A stretch of DNA of 8,075 nt, taken from positions 1 through 8,075 of the forward strand of contig CAMKTI010000077.1 in the NCBI GenBank assembly GCA_946415665.1, in the 5' to 3' direction. The translations under genes and the position numbers were made by a program. This DNA is from an uncultured Clostridia bacterium (GTDB taxonomy: Bacteria > Bacillota > Clostridia > Lachnospirales > CAMVHY01). Of the stretch, positions 6,911-8,075 are shown in pieces. A model generated the notes under the pieces. That model ran no database searches. It saw only the letters and a program-made list of their open reading frames with translations, and was not told where the DNA came from. How positions within the stretch are numbered: position 1 is the first letter of the stretch; every line of letters begins with the position of its first letter.

Positions 6911-7012
6911 TCTTGGTTATCATAATTTTATTTTTATTTTGGCGAATACTTAAAAATTTATTTGTATTGGATTTTTGTTTTTGAAATTTATTTTTGCCGA
7001 GGATAACCAAGA
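6911..7012 (+). promoter_or_regulatory. Structured 5' leader closed by an 11-bp stem
   Basis: TCTTGGTTATC (6911-6921) and GATAACCAAGA (7002-7012) are perfect reverse complements enclosing 80 bases. The first arm begins within a few bases of the predicted transcription start and the second ends 16 bases before the Shine-Dalgarno AGGAGG (7029-7034), so the whole leader is bracketed. Inside are a small AATAC/GTATT pairing (6945-6949 with 6964-6968), a possible GGC/GCC pairing (6941-6943 with 6996-6998) and a direct repeat AAATTTATTT (6954-6963, 6984-6993). It matches no riboswitch class I recognise. A 5' stability stem, a cis-regulatory RNA or a DNA-level inverted repeat are all possible. Confidence 0.55.
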
Positions 7013-7043
7013 AATTTATAAAATATTTAGGAGGAGATTTTGC

Positions 7044-8075
7044 ATGGATGAAAACAAAGGATTAACGCCGCCAGAACCACAACAAGCAAAATCAGATAAT
7101 AATTTCTGGAAGGGAACAATTCGACCGAGGGCTCTGGAGATATTAGAACTTCTATCTTTTTTGGGCGGGGGAACTTTGACTATATTGATTGTGTCTGGAG
7201 TTTTAGCTTTGGGGCCAATATGGCTTGGAATTTGCGCAACGCTCGTTTTTTTAGGAGCAAGTCATGCTTTTGGAACTGCGAGTTGGACACCAGACTATTA
7301 CAAAAATGATGGATGTAATCCTTGGTTTAAGGATAAGGAAGATAGTACCGTATTAAACATTATATGTCTTTTGAAATGTGTGGTTTTACCACCAATTTTT
7401 CTGCTCGGCGGAATTTCGCTTATAGTTTTGGGCGGCATAGGAATAATGGGATTAGGTTTAGGGATCGGTCTTGGAATACCATCTATCGTTTCATCTTTGA
7501 TTTGGTTTACTAATTTTGCTGGTAATGAGCTTTTTGATGGAGAAAAAGAAGGTTTTCAGCGAGGAGTTTGGATATCATATGTAGCAGTTGTTGGAATGTT
7601 AGCTGCCGCGACGTTTTTATTTTTAGGATTTGCAGGAATTTTGACTTGGCCGTCCGTTTTAGCTTTTGGCGTGCCAGCGGCTGTTGCTGCTATCGTTGTC
7701 CCAATTGTCGGAATTTTAATTAAATCGACCGATTGGATTAGATTTAGAACCAGAGTCGAAGAATTGTTGGAACCTGTGTTATTTTTTGGCGGGATCACCT
7801 TAACTGTTTTGATTTCGCTTGGAATTTTGCCATTTGGGGCTGTAGGAATTGGAATTTGTTCCATGCTTATTTTTATCAGTGCAAGTCGTTTTTTAACTAC
7901 AAATAGTTGGTCTAATGATCATAATTATTATTACAAGCAATACGAGAGTATCATCGGCCTGATTACTGATACGGAGCTTAATAGTATTGTATCCGTAAAA
8001 TTGGTTTTTTCCGGAATTGGAATTTTGGTAGGAATTGTGTTACCAGTACTTGGCGTGACTGGAGTTTTTGGATTA
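7044..8075 (+). CDS. Polytopic membrane protein with tandem duplication, 3' truncated by window
   Basis: The frame is open from ATG 7044 to the window end (344 codons, no stop), so the true length is unknown. I do not recognise the family. The start is fixed by AGGAGG (7029-7034), nine bases upstream. A polar N-terminus (1-30, Pro/Gln/Asn rich) without signal peptide is followed by paired hydrophobic segments at about 38-80, 112-157, 175-228, 244-285 and 316-344, very rich in Gly, Ile, Leu and Val. They are separated by short charged loops often starting with Trp (W81, W154, W231, W289). Residues 27-136 match 235-344 in an ungapped register of 208 residues; for example GGGTLTILI against GGITLTVLI and the invariant GIC at 62-64 and 270-272. 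The second copy continues beyond the window. G+C is visibly higher than in addB (around 38% in a sampled 60-base line against around 25%), partly due to Gly codons. A membrane location is likely; its role is unknown. Confidence 0.85.
   Translation, partial: MDENKGLTPPEPQQAKSDNNFWKGTIRPRALEILELLSFLGGGTLTILIVSGVLALGPIWLGICATLVFLGASHAFGTASWTPDYYKNDGCNPWFKDKEDSTVLNIICLLKCVVLPPIFLLGGISLIVLGGIGIMGLGLGIGLGIPSIVSSLIWFTNFAGNELFDGEKEGFQRGVWISYVAVVGMLAAATFLFLGFAGILTWPSVLAFGVPAAVAAIVVPIVGILIKSTDWIRFRTRVEELLEPVLFFGGITLTVLISLGILPFGAVGIGICSMLIFISASRFLTTNSWSNDHNYYYKQYESIIGLITDTELNSIVSVKLVFSGIGILVGIVLPVLGVTGVFGL
7122..8075 (+). repeat. 208-residue (624-base) tandem duplication within the membrane protein gene
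   Basis: Unit 1 begins near residue 27 (base 7122) and unit 2 near residue 235 (base 7746). Conserved pairs at an exact offset of 208 include R27/R235, R29/R237, E32/E240, E35/E243, G41/G249, T44/T252, G62-I-C64/G270-I-C272, A72-S73/A280-S281, S80-W81/S288-W289, N105/N313 and K111/K319. By hand, residues 35-87 show 23 identities out of 53. Unit 2 is cut by the window end. Confidence 0.8.

Noticed and set aside
6825..7010. 61-codon minus-strand open frame in the divergent intergenic region
   Set aside because: It overlaps the strong promoter and structured leader in antisense; low-complexity Lys/Asn/Ile sequence with no recognisable domain.
7556..7864. 102-codon minus-strand open frame inside the membrane protein gene
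   Set aside because: Antisense shadow rich in Pro, Thr, Ala and Ile, the mirror of Gly/Ile-rich coding; the + strand frame is open throughout with a good start.
1..8075. CRISPR arrays, tRNA or rRNA genes
   Set aside because: No regularly spaced direct repeats, and no tRNA cloverleaf or rRNA-like conserved stretch was seen on reading through; a tRNAscan/Infernal run would settle this.

Overview
This is a strongly AT-rich bacterial window. The addB gene is roughly a quarter G+C by eye. The bacterium looks Gram-positive-like (low-G+C Firmicute/Clostridia). The signs are a clostridial-type AddB with a four-cysteine Fe-S cluster, purine-rich Shine-Dalgarno sites, a perfect consensus sigma-A promoter and U-tract terminators. 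A decayed insertion sequence, a broken neighbouring gene and many A/T homopolymers suggest a host-associated, possibly endosymbiotic genome under reduction. A clostridial symbiont of a protist would fit, but that lineage is a guess from gene style and not shown by the sequence.

Layout: (1) 1-631 is a decayed, unrecognised + strand gene, cut by the window edge, with two apparent frameshifts and one in-frame stop. (2) 632-1319 is a complete but dead IS5-superfamily element (IS427-like). It has near-identical terminal inverted repeats, a TA target duplication, and a minus-strand transposase remnant with stops, frameshifts and an internal deletion. (3) 1324-1361 is a strong hairpin terminator just beyond the IS. 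(4) 1417-3518 is a single-gene unit: promoter, Shine-Dalgarno, a 665-residue protein with four ubiquitin-like beta-grasp repeats and a C-terminal membrane hairpin, then a terminator at 3566-3596. (5) 3595-6639 on the minus strand is addB, convergent with the ubiquitin-like gene; no addA is present in the window. (6) 6640-7043 is a divergent regulatory region with small inverted repeats, a perfect TTGACA-N17-TATAAT promoter and a 5' leader closed by a perfect 11-bp stem. (7) 7044 to the window end is the start of a polytopic membrane protein built from an in-register 208-residue tandem duplication and open at the right edge.

The two unusual genes are the polyubiquitin-like membrane protein and the repeated-hairpin membrane protein. 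Both are single-gene units with their own promoters. They share a style of paired hydrophobic helices ending in a Trp and may share a short leader motif. They could belong to a lineage-specific family of membrane or host-interface proteins flanking a housekeeping recombination gene. This link is inference. AddB itself acts with AddA in double-strand-break repair and has no evident functional tie to its neighbours.
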